From positions 247,373-311,372 of the forward strand of contig NZ_LYPC01000030.1 in the NCBI RefSeq assembly GCF_001700435.1: 64,000 nt of DNA. The letters are read 5' to 3'. The notes beneath the pieces are model-generated. The model did no database searches. It worked only from the letters and a program-made list of their open reading frames with translations, and was not told the origin of the DNA. Both the position numbers and the translations under genes were made by a program. Positions 43,489-54,000 of the stretch are shown here, in pieces (position 1 is the first letter of the stretch; the number at the start of each line of letters is the position of its first letter). Origin of the DNA: Paenibacillus pectinilyticus. GTDB taxonomy: Bacteria > Bacillota > Bacilli > Paenibacillales > NBRC-103111.

Positions 43489-46400
43489 ATGAGGACAAAA
43501 AAAGGGTTGAGTATGTATCTAATTGTCATGATGCTGATTACCTGTATCGCGCAATTTGCACCCCAATCGGCAGAAGCCAATGCAGTTTGGCCAAGGCCCC
43601 AGATTGTGCCAATACCGACTTCGGTATCCGGCGTTGCGAATCCTGTCATCAGTTTGAGCGGAACTTGGAAATTCAATATGACGACTCCGGCAAATTTTTG
43701 GCAGAACACCACGGATCCATCAGCATGGAGCGATATACAGGTGCCTGGTGAAGCTTATATGCAAAATTTTCAAATCATACAGAATTATGAATACCCTTAC
43801 AAAAAACAAATTAGTATTCCTGCGGATTATAGCGGCAAACGGGTTATTTTAAGATTTGAAGGGGTATACAGTTATGCACGGGTGTGGGTAAACGGAAACT
43901 ATGTCGGAGACCATACTGGCGGTTTCTCTGGGTGGGATGCCGATATAACCAACTATGTCACTCCAGGGCAGTCAGTATGGATTACGGTAGGCGTTACCGA
44001 CAAGTCGAATGATATTTCAAACGAAGATCAATATGCAAAGCATAACATCGGGGGCATATTGAGAGACGTCAAGCTTATAGCCTTGCCTCAGAGCTATGCA
44101 ACCAGATTGCAAGCATCAACCGATTTTGATGCAACGTATACGAACGCAACCTTGAATGTAACAGGAGCAGTATACTTTAACGGCGCAAGCAACGGGACGC
44201 TTAACTTTAGCCTGAAAGATCCACAGGGAAATAATGTGGTGCTTAGTCCAAGTTCGCTGAATCTTTCGGCATCGACGAATGAAAGTACGGTTAGTATTCC
44301 TGTCACTTCACCGCAGAAATGGGATGCGGAGCACCCTAATCTGTACACCTTAACAACAAACTTAGTTGTTGGAGGCTCTACTGTACAAACCCTTACGAAG
44401 AAAATAGGCTTCAGGAAAGTCGTTAAGAGCGGTAACCAAGTATTCGTAAACGGAAAGGAAATTAAGCTAAGAGGCGTCAATGTGCATGATATAGATCCCT
44501 TATTGGGTCGTGCAACGAATGATGCACTGGATGATGCGACGGTAGCAAAATTTGCAGAAGGTAACATCAATTTCATCAGAACCTCCCATTATCCGCGTTC
44601 AGATGCGTTTCTTGATGCAGCAGACAAGTACGGTATATATGTAGAGGAAGAAAGCGCGGTAGTTTGGCAGGGCGCTGAATTTGGCACGAATCCGAATACC
44701 ATAAGTGATGCGAACTTTACGGCTAGTTATATGAATCAGTTTTCCGAGATGCTTGAAAAAGATTTGAGTCATCCTTCCATTATCATTTGGTCGCTTGGTA
44801 ATGAAACGGCTTGGGGATCTAATTTTCAGAAAGAACTTGATTATGCCAAAGCGGAGGATCCAACGAGACTTACCATTGTAAGTTGGGGGAATACAGCAAC
44901 CGACATTAATAGTTCCCATTATCCGAACTACAATGGCAATTTTGCCCCATCTGCAACGCAGCCAACACTGCATGATGAATATGTTCATGTGAACGCTTAC
45001 AACACAGCTACGCAGCAGCGAGATCCGAATACCAGAAATTTCTGGGGAGAAAGCATTAAGAAGTTCTGGGAAAACATGTTCCCAACTACCGGGTCGCTCG
45101 GAGGCGCGATCTGGGCTTCTACTGACGAGGTTTTTGAGTCGCCAACTTCGAGTGGTGGATATGGTGAATGGGGTATCATCGATGGCTGGAGAAGGGATAA
45201 GCCAGAATTCTGGTTGACCAAAAAGGCCTACTCTCCTGTTCGTATAACGGATGCACCTGTTGCGAATCCAGGAAGCGGCAATACGCTTCAAATTCCAATC
45301 AAGAACTGGTTTGATCATACCAACTTCAATGAAGTTTCCTTTAACTGGAGCGTAGGTTCTGATTCAGGCAGCATAACGAACTTGAACATAGCTCCGCATG
45401 GAAATGGTACACTCGTCATACCAGCACGAAACTGGCAGAACGGCGATATTTTAAATATTCAAGCAGTTAAATCTTCCAAACTGATAGATGAATACAATTT
45501 GACAATAGGAACACCAGTGAAGACGTTCCCAGCTGTTCAGGGGCCAGCTCCAACAATAACCGATAACGCTTCAAACATTACCGTGTCAGGCTCCAACTTC
45601 AATGTCGTATTCAGTAAGACTACGGGACAGGTAACAAGCGGAACCTATAACGGAAGCACAATTATTGTTGGTGGACCGAGAATAAATCTGGCTCCGGTCG
45701 ATCTTCCAGCATGGACGCTTTCCACGATCAGCCAATCTGTGCAAGGAAACCAAGCCGTGATTAGCATTTCCGGCGCATATGGGACTATGGGGGCCAACTT
45801 TACGGTAAGTATAGATGGCGCCGGACTCGTTACGACTGGATATAGTCTGACTAATCCGCTAGCAGGGGCCAAAGAGACTGGGGTTATCTATGATGTTTCA
45901 GGTTCAGTCGATCGATTGAGCTGGGATCGGAAGGGTTTATGGTCCGCTTATCCCGCCGACCATATTGGCAGGAATACGGGAGTGGCTAACAAAGTTAGCG
46001 GAAACAACGATACGTACAGAGTCAAACCTACTTGGTCATGGTCACAGGACATGAAAGACTTCTTCCTATTTGGCAGCAATGATATCGGAGGACGCGCCAC
46101 GAATGATTTCAGAAGCCAGAAGGAATATATCACGTATGCCTCGGCTATCATGGCAGGCTCTAATAACCGATTAAGGGCCGAATCGGACGGTACGGCAGCG
46201 GTGAGAATGGAGCTAAATAAGAATTGGATGGATGATAGGGATGCCTCCATTACGTACAGCGGAACATGGACAGCTTTTAGTGATGCAGGAGATTACAAAG
46301 GTACGGAAAAGTACAGCAATACGATAGGTGCATATGCCCAATATACATTTTCAGGCACGGGCATAAGTTTCTTAGGACCTAAGAATAATAACTTAGGTAC

Positions 46401-47139
46401 AGCTGATATTTATTTAGACGGTACACTGGTTCAATCTAATTTGAACCTCTATGCGACAAGCAAGAATTTCCAACAGGTACTGTATAGTGTTGCTGGACTG
46501 TCCAATGGTACGCATACCATCAAAGTTGTTGTAAAAAGCGGGTACGTTGTCGTTGATACCTTTGTACCATCAGGCGGAACATCCCCTAGTATTGCCATGG
46601 CTATTAATAATCAATGGGGCTATGACGATTTGGCTTGGGGTAATTATACTACTTCGATTACAGTTCCTTCGGGTTACAGCAACACGGTTAAGATGAGACT
46701 CACGGACAATGACAGCTATAGCGTCACCTATAACCCTGTCACCGTAACAACGAATGATAACACAACAGGCACAGGGAACAACCAGTTCAATTATGTGGGA
46801 AGCTGGTCCTACTTCGGAAGTCAAAGCGGAGCTTATCAGACCGATAACCACTACTCAAACACGGCAAACAATTACTTCCAGGTGGCGTTTAACGGTACCA
46901 AGATACAGTGGTATGGCGCCAAAGCAGCGAATGTAGGCATAGCGGCAGTATCTATCGATGGGGGAGCAGAGATCAACGTTGATCAGTATGCATCAACTAG
47001 GTCCGACAATGTCCTTCTGTATACGAGTCCGACCCTAACAAGCGGACCGCATACGCTTAAGGTGAGGGTTACAGGTACGAAGAATGCGAGTTCATCCGGC
47101 ACATTTATTACAGCCGACAGGGTGGATGTAACAAATTAA
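43489..47139 (+). CDS. Secreted glycoside hydrolase family 2 with two C-terminal modules
   Basis: 1216 residues. Signal peptide (cleaved near SAEANA), GH2 jelly roll (GVYSYARVWVNGNYVG), Ig-like sandwich, and barrel with RTSHYPRSDAFLDAADKYG and IIIWSLGNETAWG; Glu439 is the expected acid/base and Glu497 (HDEYVHV) the expected nucleophile. The tail has two modules (about 914-1030 and 1097-1216) of the same type as in the GH95-like enzyme (DDRDASITYSGTW). It acts outside the cell, feeding the locus C importer. Beta-galactosidase or beta-glucuronidase; not resolved. AGGAGGATGATTC precedes the ATG. Confidence 0.87.
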   Translation: MRTKKGLSMYLIVMMLITCIAQFAPQSAEANAVWPRPQIVPIPTSVSGVANPVISLSGTWKFNMTTPANFWQNTTDPSAWSDIQVPGEAYMQNFQIIQNYEYPYKKQISIPADYSGKRVILRFEGVYSYARVWVNGNYVGDHTGGFSGWDADITNYVTPGQSVWITVGVTDKSNDISNEDQYAKHNIGGILRDVKLIALPQSYATRLQASTDFDATYTNATLNVTGAVYFNGASNGTLNFSLKDPQGNNVVLSPSSLNLSASTNESTVSIPVTSPQKWDAEHPNLYTLTTNLVVGGSTVQTLTKKIGFRKVVKSGNQVFVNGKEIKLRGVNVHDIDPLLGRATNDALDDATVAKFAEGNINFIRTSHYPRSDAFLDAADKYGIYVEEESAVVWQGAEFGTNPNTISDANFTASYMNQFSEMLEKDLSHPSIIIWSLGNETAWGSNFQKELDYAKAEDPTRLTIVSWGNTATDINSSHYPNYNGNFAPSATQPTLHDEYVHVNAYNTATQQRDPNTRNFWGESIKKFWENMFPTTGSLGGAIWASTDEVFESPTSSGGYGEWGIIDGWRRDKPEFWLTKKAYSPVRITDAPVANPGSGNTLQIPIKNWFDHTNFNEVSFNWSVGSDSGSITNLNIAPHGNGTLVIPARNWQNGDILNIQAVKSSKLIDEYNLTIGTPVKTFPAVQGPAPTITDNASNITVSGSNFNVVFSKTTGQVTSGTYNGSTIIVGGPRINLAPVDLPAWTLSTISQSVQGNQAVISISGAYGTMGANFTVSIDGAGLVTTGYSLTNPLAGAKETGVIYDVSGSVDRLSWDRKGLWSAYPADHIGRNTGVANKVSGNNDTYRVKPTWSWSQDMKDFFLFGSNDIGGRATNDFRSQKEYITYASAIMAGSNNRLRAESDGTAAVRMELNKNWMDDRDASITYSGTWTAFSDAGDYKGTEKYSNTIGAYAQYTFSGTGISFLGPKNNNLGTADIYLDGTLVQSNLNLYATSKNFQQVLYSVAGLSNGTHTIKVVVKSGYVVVDTFVPSGGTSPSIAMAINNQWGYDDLAWGNYTTSITVPSGYSNTVKMRLTDNDSYSVTYNPVTVTTNDNTTGTGNNQFNYVGSWSYFGSQSGAYQTDNHYSNTANNYFQVAFNGTKIQWYGAKAANVGIAAVSIDGGAEINVDQYASTRSDNVLLYTSPTLTSGPHTLKVRVTGTKNASSSGTFITADRVDVTN

Positions 47140-47177
47140 GGTATTAACTGATTAATAATTCGTATTTGAAATGATTG

Positions 47178-47207
47178 AGCCGTCAGGGGGTTGAACTGAC
47201 GGCTTTT
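47178..47207 (+). terminator. Rho-independent terminator of locus C
   Basis: AGCCGTCA (47178-47185) pairs with TGACGGCT (47197-47204), followed by TTT. It lies 39 bases after the GH2 stop. Confidence 0.85.
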
Positions 47208-47333
47208 CTGCATTCTGTCCCTCAACTGAAAGCTGATTTTTGAGATCAAATTCAAATTCATTTGGCAAATCTCGAAAATTGACCATCCTGATTCAAAGGG
47301 TTTTCCTCTCTCCTCCTGTTTTCCTCTTCTTAA

Positions 47334-47391
47334 TTATAATTATTATAAAAAAGGATTGACTTTCATTTAATATTATTTATAATAATTATTA
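47334..47391 (+). promoter_or_regulatory. Promoter with two PerR-like boxes
   Basis: Box 1, TTATAATTATTATAA (47334-47348), matches the Bacillus PerR consensus at all positions. Box 2, TTATAATAATTATTA (47377-47391), differs at one. Between them: -35 TTGACT (47356-47361), 16-base spacer, -10 TATAAT (47378-47383), so box 2 covers the -10. This is the layout expected for peroxide-induced derepression of the genes that follow. Confidence 0.8.
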
Positions 47392-47446
47392 TCTGATATC
47401 GATTATCAATGAATTATAGATAACAACTTGGAAGGGGTGCATCGCG

Positions 47447-48370
47447 ATGTATGATGTCATTATTGTTGGAGCTGGGCCCGCGGGCGCTTCTGCAGCGATT
47501 TATACAGCTAGAGGGAACTTGAAAACGCTCGTGATTGACAAAGCCCCCAATACCGGAGCTTTAGCGATTACGCACAAAATAGCTAATTACCCCGGCGTGA
47601 TTGGCGAATTGTCAGGGAAAGATTTGCTGGATACGATGCGCGAGCAAGCCAAGGGTTTTGGTGCTGAATTCATACAAACGACAATCACGGATGTGGATGT
47701 GGAAGGTGACACGAAGTACGTGTTCACCGCCGATGGGATGTATGAGGGCAAATCGATTATCATCGCAACGGGATCAAAGGGCCGCAATCGCATGCTGCCT
47801 GGTGAGGAGAACTTGATGGGGCGCGGCGTAAGCACGTGTGCCACCTGTGATGGTGCTTTTTTCGAAGGGAAAACGGTCGCTGTCATCGGGGATTCGGAAG
47901 AAGCGCTGGAAGAGGCGCAAGCTTTGGGTAAGTTCGCTAGTCACATCCACTTTGTTGTACCGCGCCCTGAACTCCAAGGCGTTCATCACGTACCAGAGCT
48001 TACGGGAACGAACATTCTTTATAAAACCAAACCCCTAGAAGTGCTAGGCGACAATCAGGTTCAGGGTCTGCGAATTCGGACAAGCTCGGGTGCTGAGGAA
48101 GTGCTAGCGGTGGATGGTGTGTTCGTTTTCCTATCGGGCAGTAAACCAGGTACCGATTTCCTTCAGGATCAAGTCCCCCTAGACGAGGATGGCTTTATGA
48201 TTTTAGATAGCTCGATGCAGTCTTCGGTCCCTGGTGTGTTCGGGGCGGGAGAAGTCAGACGTACACCTGTTAAACAAGCCGTTGTAGCTGCTGCAGACGG
48301 CGCGATTGCCGCGATGGCTGTCGATAAATTTATTAACAAACGGGCTCAATTGATCCCGCAATACAAATAA
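47447..48370 (+). CDS. Thioredoxin-reductase-like flavoprotein of the peroxiredoxin operon
   Basis: 307 residues. FAD site GAGPAGASAAIY, redox-active Cys131 and Cys134 (STCATCDGAFF), second nucleotide site VAVIGDSEEALEEA in which the usual GxGxxG is GDSEEA, and C-terminal VFGAGEVRRTPVKQ. Length fits low-molecular-weight thioredoxin reductases. It probably passes NAD(P)H electrons through the glutaredoxin-like protein to the peroxiredoxin. GGAAGGGG precedes ATG 47447. Confidence 0.9.
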   Translation: MYDVIIVGAGPAGASAAIYTARGNLKTLVIDKAPNTGALAITHKIANYPGVIGELSGKDLLDTMREQAKGFGAEFIQTTITDVDVEGDTKYVFTADGMYEGKSIIIATGSKGRNRMLPGEENLMGRGVSTCATCDGAFFEGKTVAVIGDSEEALEEAQALGKFASHIHFVVPRPELQGVHHVPELTGTNILYKTKPLEVLGDNQVQGLRIRTSSGAEEVLAVDGVFVFLSGSKPGTDFLQDQVPLDEDGFMILDSSMQSSVPGVFGAGEVRRTPVKQAVVAAADGAIAAMAVDKFINKRAQLIPQYK

Positions 48371-48427
48371 TGCACACGATGTGTGTGCCGAATAAGCAAT
48401 AATATATATTTGAGGAGATGAACGAAC

Positions 48428-48691
48428 ATGTCTAACGTTATCGTATATTCCAGCACGAACTGCCCTTATTGCCAACAATTGAAGAAATATTTAACGGATC
48501 AAAGCGTTGCTTATGAAGAAAGAAACATTGATCTGAATGATCAATTTGGCCAAGAATTGCATGATATGGGCTTGATGTCCTTGCCTGTCACGGTAATTGG
48601 CGAGCATAAGATTCTGGGGCTCAACGTCACAAAACTCAAAAAAGCACTTGCCGAGATCGCAACCACAACGGAAGAGGAGGTTACACAATGA
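48428..48691 (+). CDS. Glutaredoxin-like redox protein
   Basis: 87 residues with CPYC (Cys12, Cys15) in VYSSTNCPYCQQL and the cis-Pro loop SLPVTVIG. NrdH/glutaredoxin type, cytoplasmic. Placed between a flavoprotein reductase and a peroxiredoxin, it is the likely electron shuttle. GAGGAG precedes the ATG; its TGA overlaps the peroxiredoxin ATG (ATGA). Confidence 0.92.
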   Translation: MSNVIVYSSTNCPYCQQLKKYLTDQSVAYEERNIDLNDQFGQELHDMGLMSLPVTVIGEHKILGLNVTKLKKALAEIATTTEEEVTQ

Positions 48692-49257
48692 CACAACTAA
48701 CAACCGTACAAGCTACTCATCCATGGGCTAAAATAGGGCTTCCTGCACCGAATTTTTCACTTCTTTCGACGAAAAATATGGAGACGCTCGAGGAGAAAAT
48801 CTCGCTAGAGGATTACCGTGGAAGATGGCTCGTGTTCTTCTTCTGGCCTTTCGATTTCACTTTTGTGTGTCCGACAGAAATCACGGCATTCAGTGACAAC
48901 TACGAGGCATTCCTTGAGCTCGATTGCGACATCGTCGGTGCTTCGGTAGATAGCATCTACACGCACCGTGCATGGACGCAAACGCCGCGCGATCAAAGCG
49001 GTATCGGCCCTGTGAAATTCCCATTGGTCAGTGATTTCTCCAAAGAAACAGCACGGGCTTATGGCGTCCTAGACGATGAAACGGGCGCGGCGCATCGCGG
49101 ATTGTTCATCATCGATCCTGAAAGCGTTCTGCGTTATCAAGTGGTAACGGATATGAACGTTGGACGCTCGGTTGACGAAACACTGCGAGTGCTCCAAGCG
49201 CTGCAAGCAGGCGGACTGTGTCCAGCGAACTGGAAACCAGGCGATCGCACCTTGTAA
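48688..49257 (+). CDS. Typical 2-Cys peroxiredoxin (AhpC type)
   Basis: 189 residues. Peroxidatic Cys61 (DFTFVCPTEI) and resolving Cys178 (GGLCPANWKPGD), with catalytic Thr/Arg context intact. Reduces hydrogen peroxide and organic peroxides. GAGGAGG lies before the ATG inside the previous gene. The operon has no ahpF; the thioredoxin-reductase-like and glutaredoxin-like genes stand in for it. Confidence 0.94.
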   Translation: MTQLTTVQATHPWAKIGLPAPNFSLLSTKNMETLEEKISLEDYRGRWLVFFFWPFDFTFVCPTEITAFSDNYEAFLELDCDIVGASVDSIYTHRAWTQTPRDQSGIGPVKFPLVSDFSKETARAYGVLDDETGAAHRGLFIIDPESVLRYQVVTDMNVGRSVDETLRVLQALQAGGLCPANWKPGDRTL

Positions 49258-49263
49258 TAAGAG

Positions 49264-49295
49264 GCCTCAACTGTCATGCCGACGGTTGGGGCTTT
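49264..49295 (+). terminator. Terminator of the peroxiredoxin operon
   Basis: GCCTCAACTGTC (49264-49275) pairs with GACGGTTGGGGC (49281-49292), two G-T pairs, loop ATGCC, then TTT. Confidence 0.8.
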
Positions 49296-49363
49296 CCTGT
49301 ATTCTGAGCGCTATTTGAAGTATAATAGAACGACTACAGGCAGATAGTGAGGTTGGGTGCAGC

Positions 49364-49627
49364 ATGGCGTCCATTGCGGACAAGGTATTTATGGGTTCAT
49401 TAATTTTGATGATGGTGGCCGTGGTCATTAGCGGTGTCGGTTTTCAATTCATGAGTTGGAAATCACAAGTCAATGATGAATTAGATGCGGAAACGAAAAC
49501 AAGCAGCTCGCGCAAGAAATCCGTCATGGATCGTCAAGATCGAAGCTTGAAACGAATCGGGCGTTCCTACTTATTCTGGATTGCGCTGGCGGGAATGCTA
49601 ATTTCAGTTGGGCTCAGTTATTTATAA
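49364..49627 (+). CDS. Small membrane protein of unknown function
   Basis: 87 residues: helix one about 9-30 (GSLILMMVAVVISGVGF), a charged central loop (KTSSSRKKSVMDRQDR), and helix two about 67-86 (LFWIALAGMLISVGLSYL). No recognised domain. GAGGTTGGG lies upstream of ATG 49364. It stands alone between two terminators. Confidence 0.7.
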   Translation: MASIADKVFMGSLILMMVAVVISGVGFQFMSWKSQVNDELDAETKTSSSRKKSVMDRQDRSLKRIGRSYLFWIALAGMLISVGLSYL

Positions 49628-49644
49628 GATAGATGGCTAGTCTG

Positions 49645-49692
49645 AAAAGTGTAAAGGTACTCATGTTTGTCATGAGGCCTTTACGCTTTTTT
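49645..49692 (+). terminator. Bidirectional terminator between membrane-protein and LacI genes
   Basis: AAAAGTGTAAAGG (49645-49657) pairs with CCTTTACGCTTTT (49678-49690), with an inner ACTCAT/ATGAG stem. A-rich on the left and T-rich on the right, so it can act on both strands. Confidence 0.85.
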
Positions 49693-49703
49693 GGTGTTTG
49701 TCG

Positions 49704-50759
49704 TTACCCTGAGTCGCGGGCAATGAAGCGTGCAGATAAAACGACTTTCTCAGCTTGTCTGCCTGGATGCTGCAGCCGGTAGAGCAGCGTTTCGACGGCA
49801 CGAATGCCTAGCGATTCCTTGCCTAGCTCAATGGTGCTTAGCGGTGGACTCGCATAAGCGGCTGCTTCAATGTTATCGAGCCCAATGACTTTGACGGTAT
49901 CGGGAACGTCGATGTTGTGGCGTTTTAACAAGGGGATCAAGGTTAGCGCCAGCTGATCATTTGCGCAAATGAAGCCATCCGGCATCGACTCCACGGTTAA
50001 GGCTGCGACCTTGCGTTCTATTTGTTGGTGGGTATGAGGCTGACCGAACGTAATGTGCCATTTCTTCAAATGATAGGGCTCAGCTGGTCCAGCCATGTCC
50101 TCGATTGCCATGCGGCAGCCCCACCAGCGTTCTTTGAAGCTGATGGCGAAATGATCATCGCCAATGAAAATAATACGCTTCGCTCCAGCGGAGAGCAGGC
50201 GTTGACAGGCCATTTTGCCAGCATCCAAATTGCTGTTTAACACACTGTCCACCTCAACGAGTGGTTCATCATGGTCGATCAGTACGAGCGGGATGCCCGA
50301 CTGCTTCAACGAAATGACGGACTGAGCTGGAAATGTTCCTGCGAGTAACTGCCCTATGCAATGCGAGGGATCGAGATAGGAAGGCATTTGCAATTGCGGC
50401 TGCTGATGTGGTGCGACAGGGACAAGCAGATGTTCATAGCCTAACGCTTTGGAGGCCGTTGCGATACCGCTGAGCACCTTTCCCCAGAAGGGGTTATCCT
50501 GTAAGTAGGCCGATTGAATCCACACAAGGATGTAGGGAGTGACCTCAGCTGTTGTGTGGGTTTGTTCCCCGGCCACGTGTTGGATCGGCTGTTGACTATG
50601 CTGCTGCTGGATCAAATACCCCATCGCTTTCGCGGTCTCTTGAATACGCAGCCGATTCTCTTCGCTGACACCTGATTTACCCGAGAGGGCTTGAGAAACC
50701 GTAAACTTGGACATACCAAGTCGGTCTGCAATTTGCTGCATGGAAATCTTTTTACCCAT
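49704..50759 (-). CDS. LacI-family repressor
   Basis: About 351 residues. Helix-turn-helix MQQIADRLGMSKFTVSQAL with hinge helix region VSEENRLRIQETAKAMGY, then a periplasmic-binding-like effector domain (PDGFICANDQLAL, VIGLDNIEAAAYASPPLST). I start at the ATG at 50759, whose site AAAGGA includes an upstream ATG three codons earlier. Divergent from the GH-A hydrolase at 51025; the 17-bp palindrome at 50949 is the obvious operator. Confidence 0.93.
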   Translation of the reverse strand: MGKKISMQQIADRLGMSKFTVSQALSGKSGVSEENRLRIQETAKAMGYLIQQQHSQQPIQHVAGEQTHTTAEVTPYILVWIQSAYLQDNPFWGKVLSGIATASKALGYEHLLVPVAPHQQPQLQMPSYLDPSHCIGQLLAGTFPAQSVISLKQSGIPLVLIDHDEPLVEVDSVLNSNLDAGKMACQRLLSAGAKRIIFIGDDHFAISFKERWWGCRMAIEDMAGPAEPYHLKKWHITFGQPHTHQQIERKVAALTVESMPDGFICANDQLALTLIPLLKRHNIDVPDTVKVIGLDNIEAAAYASPPLSTIELGKESLGIRAVETLLYRLQHPGRQAEKVVLSARFIARDSG

Positions 50760-50903
50760 GATCGTCATCCTTTAACTATAGAAGAGTTGAAAATTATCGT
50801 GCCGAAGCTATTCATGTGTATAACAAACCTAACGAATCTATTGTTCCTGATTAGGGTGGTAATGTCAATAAGATAAGCGAGACTGTGGAATGTGAAAAAA
50901 ACA

Positions 50904-50965
50904 TTGACCTATCTCCTGAAAGTTAGTAAATTATGTGCATGAATATTATTTGTTAGGCTAACAAA
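50904..50965 (+). promoter_or_regulatory. Promoter and LacI operator of the GH-A hydrolase gene
   Basis: -35 TTGACC (50904-50909), 17-base spacer, -10 TAAATT (50927-50932), then the perfect palindrome TTTGTTAGGCTAACAAA (50949-50965) with a single central base, overlapping the start-site region. A related half-site CTAACGAA lies near 50829 towards the repressor gene. Confidence 0.75.
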
Positions 50966-51024
50966 AATAACAAAACATAAGTATTGAACAAATTTTGATA
51001 CACATTCCTCTGGAGGTTGAGACG

Positions 51025-54000
51025 ATGAGTACGACGATTATTTTTTATGATGATTCATTTCCATATGAAGGAACACGACCTGACGAGAAGGCGGTTGCAC
51101 AGCTTGCAGAAATCGGACGTGTGGTTGGTGCAAAGGAGTTAGAGGAGGCTCTGGCGCAAGGCGCAGACAATTTCATTCATCTGCATGGTCGCTATTTCCC
51201 GAAGTCAGCGTGGAACGCTATTTTGGGACATGCGCGCAAGGGCAAAGGATTCGTACATGTCGGCAGTGCACCTTTTCGAGTACCAGCGTACCTTGGAGCT
51301 GATGGCTGGGAGCTGGAGATAGAGCAAACGACGTATCATCAACAGCTTCAGATTCATGAAATATTGCCTGTGGATGATGCACCTATTGCCCGATATGCGG
51401 CGCATGTTGAACTGCCTTTGCTAGCTGACAAAGAGGCGTTACTCACGATCCAACCGACGGTTGGATTTGCCTTGCATGTGACACGGACGGATGATCATCC
51501 AGGTCAAGTCGGCTCAAGCGGACCGATGGATGCGCATATCACGCCATTGCTCAAAGGGATTTCAAACGCAGGTCGCGAAGTCGCTGCACCGATTGTACTC
51601 CTTGAGAACACGAAGGGTTCGTTCGCCGGGGGTCGTTGGATTTTTGCCAATATCGTAACGGACGATACCTTCTGGAGTAACGGAGGAACAGCGTTATTGG
51701 CTGATTTGGCTGCTTTTACAAAACGCGGTGTGACCGAGATTTGGTTCAAGCCGAACTATGCCTGCTATGATCCTGGGGATCGTGCCTCTTTGACCGTTCA
51801 ATTGCAGACGCTAGCGCTTCGGACGGGAGCTAGTTCAGAGAATGTTTCATGGACATTCGAGTTGCAAGTGATGAAAGAGGGGAATGCGATCCCGATCTGG
51901 ACGACGGAATTCAGTATGAATGCGTCGCGCGAGCTCTCTTTTAAAAAGGTGAACATGCCTATCGATATCGAAGCGGGTTACTATACCGCGATTTGTACAG
52001 CTGTTGCGAATACAGGGGAAACGCGTACGTTTAACCAAGGCTTCTGGGGGTACGATGCCGATTTGCTGCGCGAAGGTACGCCTATGTCCTGTGACAGGGA
52101 CTACTTCTGGAAGGACGGGCGTCCGCTCCCGATCGTTGGGATGACGTATATGACGAGCGATGTTGCGAGGAAATTCCTGTTCTTGCCGAACGTTTCCGTG
52201 TGGGACCGTGATATCGCGCAAATGGTCAAAGCGGGCATCAACCTGCTGCGTACAGGAATTTGGTCGGCGTGGCGGCAAGTCATGTTCGTGGACGGGCACC
52301 CGTATGAGGAAGTGCTGCGGAGCATCGATGCTTTCATTTTGACGTGTAAAAGACATCACATTGAAGTCACGTTTAATTTCTTCGCGTTTACGCCTGAGCT
52401 ATGGGAGGGTGTGAATCCGTATTTGGATCCGCGCAGCGTGGAAGCGCAAAAGCGATTTATTTCCTCAGTGGTGTCCAGACATAAGGAAACGACGAACGTG
52501 CATTGGGATTTGATCAATGAGCCTTCGATGTTTAATCCGAACAAGCCTTTTGCTGGACCGCAATCTGCGCGTGATCCTTTTGAACATGAGGCTTATGTAG
52601 CTTGGCTGGAGAATCGTCATGGAGACATTCGCAAGCTGCAAGAGCGCTGGAATATGTCGCCAGATGAACTGCCTAGCTTCGCTAGCGTGCGTCTGCCAGA
52701 TGCTTCGGAAGTGAACATGAACACAACGGAGAGTGTGGAGAAAAAAGGTAATCCATGGCTGGACTACACCCTGTTCACCATGGATATGCACAATCGTTGG
52801 GCGAAGGAATTAATCGCGACGATCCGCAGTATCAACCCGGCGCAATTGGCGACGGTGGGTCAGGATGAAGGCTTAGGCGCGCAGCGGCCATCGCCATTTT
52901 TTTACGCAGAAGCTGTGGATTATACAACCGTGCACACGTGGTGGCTGATGGATCAGCTAGTTTGGGACGGGATTTTCTCCAAGGCGCCGACGAAGCCAAG
53001 CTTGATTCAAGAAACGGGCATCATGTACGTGGAAACGGCAGATGGACGAGCGAAGCGCTCGGAATATGAGCTGCGTAATATTCTGGAGCGGAAGTATGCG
53101 TATGCTTTTTCTACGGGCGGAGCGGGCGCTGTGCAGTGGATTTGGAATATTAACTACTATATGAATAATATCAATGAGTCGCATATCGGAGCGCTTCGTG
53201 CGGATGGGACGGAGAAGCCGGAGGCGGATGTATCGTATGATTTCGGCGCATTCATGGGCGAGATCCGTGATCTGTTCGTTGGCCGCAAGTTAGAGGATGT
53301 GGTGGCTGTATTCCCGTATTCGAATGATTTTTCCACGCGAAAAGTTGCTGGAGACGCCACAGCCAAGCTCACTCGTACACTCGCTTATGAGATGAATGTG
53401 CCGTTCCGTGGCTTGAGCGAGTATCACTTGGAGGCGCTGGCGTCCGATCAGCCGAAGCTGATTATCGTGCCGAGTGCGCATAACTTCAGTGATGCCGCGT
53501 TGGAGACTTTGACGACGCATGTGCGTGAGAATGGTGGAACCTTGCTATTTACAGGGCCGCTAGGGTTGAATGAGTACTGGGCTCCTACGCCGCGTTTGAC
53601 GGATATTGTGGGTGAGACGGTTTTAAGTAATATTGTGCGGGAAGAAGCCATGGTGTTGGATGGCAAAATGATGCCTGTGTCCTTCGGAGGCGCTCGCATC
53701 GCTCAGTTGAATAAAGAAGTCGCGTTATCCGACGACGGAAGCTGGAACTCGCAGCATGGCATCGTATGCAGCTACGAGCTAGGGAAAGGGCAATTGATCT
53801 GGTGCCCATTGCCGGTTGAGCTGAACGAGCGTGGGGATGCGCTTGAGAAGCTATACTCCTATGCGATGAAGCAAGCGGGTGTTGGAGCGGAGCTAACGTG
53901 GGTGAAAGGCGGGCAGCTGCCAGGGATTTATGGGCGTAAGCTGAGCTTCGAAGCGGGCGCGTTGTTGATCTTCGTCTCCGAGTTCGGCGTGGACACGGAG

